DNA of 24,976 bases from an uncultured Clostridium sp. (GTDB taxonomy: Bacteria > Bacillota > Clostridia > Lachnospirales > Lachnospiraceae): positions 1 to 24,976 of the forward strand of contig CALELW010000008.1 in assembly GCA_937902905.1 (NCBI GenBank). The letters are read 5' to 3'. Below are positions 24,616 through 24,976 of this stretch, piece by piece; positions within the stretch are counted from its first letter, which is position 1; each line of letters opens with the position of its first letter. The position numbers were made by a program, and so were the translations under genes. The notes beneath the pieces were generated by a model. The model did no database searches and was not told the origin of the DNA. It saw only the letters and a program-made list of their open reading frames with translations.

Positions 24616-24976
24616 GTGATTCTTATTTTACCATACATATATGTGGCATTTCCATCATATGGAATTATGGCTACTATTGGTTTATGCGTGGCGGTATTAT
24701 TTTTATATAATCGTCTTGAAATGATAGAACTAACATTTAGGCAATTTTTATTTATAGTTGGAGGTGGTTTGTTAGGGCTATTAATTGGTAGTCGAGTATT
24801 ATTTGTAATTGGAATAATACCTACCATAAAAAATATAACGGTATCCGTTTTGTTGCATTATTTGATTTATGGCGGTATTGTTTTTTATGGAGGACTGTTA
24901 GGATTATTAGCAGGTATTTATATAGTAGCAAAAATAATGAAAAAAGCACCTGTTGAAATTCTTAATTTTATTGCGC
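24616..24976 (+). CDS. Lgt-like (prolipoprotein diacylglyceryl transferase family) membrane protein, partial
   Basis: The first about 120 residues of an integral membrane protein; the window ends inside it. The pattern follows Lgt: an LPYIYVAFPSYGIM start, a membrane segment, GGGLLGLLIGSRVLFVIG matching the first conserved glycine/arginine block, then YGGIVFYGGLLGLLAGIYI, equivalent to the conserved segment that in E. coli Lgt reads SFHGGLIG. Here the histidine (His103 in E. coli) is tyrosine, as seen in divergent family members. Lgt attaches diacylglyceryl to lipobox cysteines. A copy directly after a lipoprotein gene suggests a dedicated enzyme, but the key downstream residues lie beyond the window. 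The start is uncertain (GTG 24616 or ATT 24625). Confidence 0.72.
   Translation, partial: MILILPYIYVAFPSYGIMATIGLCVAVLFLYNRLEMIELTFRQFLFIVGGGLLGLLIGSRVLFVIGIIPTIKNITVSVLLHYLIYGGIVFYGGLLGLLAGIYIVAKIMKKAPVEILNFIA

Noticed and set aside
24480..24827. Minus-strand frame of 115 aa across the lipoprotein and Lgt-like genes
   Set aside because: Antisense to two genes with strong ribosome sites and recognisable features; no ribosome site of its own.

Overview
The window looks like the chromosome of a low-to-moderate-GC anaerobic Firmicute, most likely Clostridia/Lachnospiraceae. This is an inference from four things: an A-type RNase P RNA (Bacilli usually carry B-type), a dgt-dnaG-rpoD-trmK cluster, a very large secreted beta-helix/LRR_5 protein with a lysine-rich C-terminus, and Gram-positive Shine-Dalgarno sites and extended -10 promoters throughout.

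Layout. (1) 1-219: a palindromic repeat copy, then a strong promoter for an RlmD-type 23S rRNA uracil methyltransferase (220-1623). (2) 1748-6304: a 1518-aa exported surface protein with its own promoter. It ends in a terminator hairpin that shares 22 identical bases with the repeat at position 22. (3) 6492-10788: single-gene units, namely an FAD oxidoreductase of the UDP-galactopyranose mutase/amine oxidase type, a MATE transporter (minus), an HD-domain hydrolase, and a zinc-dependent phospholipase C-like protein (minus). (4) 10864-13296: a tight pgeF-queH-apbE operon, then a small DUF4321-like membrane protein on the other strand. (5) 13715-18388: dgt, dnaG, rpoD, trmK, a replication/transcription housekeeping operon. 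(6) 18420-20069: a TGS-uridine-kinase-type nucleoside kinase interrupted by one in-frame TAA. (7) 20077-20428: rnpB with a promoter inside the kinase 3' end and a terminator after it.

(8) 20601 to the window end: a visibly AT-rich, same-strand operon unlike the rest of the window. It encodes two small acidic proteins of similar size, a CbxX/CfxQ-type AAA+ ATPase with an extra helical N-terminal domain, a zinc-ribbon protein with two similar C-terminal beta-rich domains, a lipoprotein whose mature part has 17 cysteines with three C-L-G-x-x-C boxes, and the start of an Lgt-like membrane protein. Genes are coupled or separated by at most a few dozen bases, and each has a clear Shine-Dalgarno site. 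My reading is an acquired cassette placed just after rnpB, pairing a cytoplasmic ATPase machine with a lipidated Cys-rich envelope product and a possible dedicated lipid-transfer enzyme. I do not recognise the whole combination as a described system, and it is the main candidate for something new here.

No tRNA, CRISPR array, insertion sequence or transposase was seen. No gene-free stretch exceeds 300 bases; the longest are 1-219, 6305-6491 and 20429-20600.
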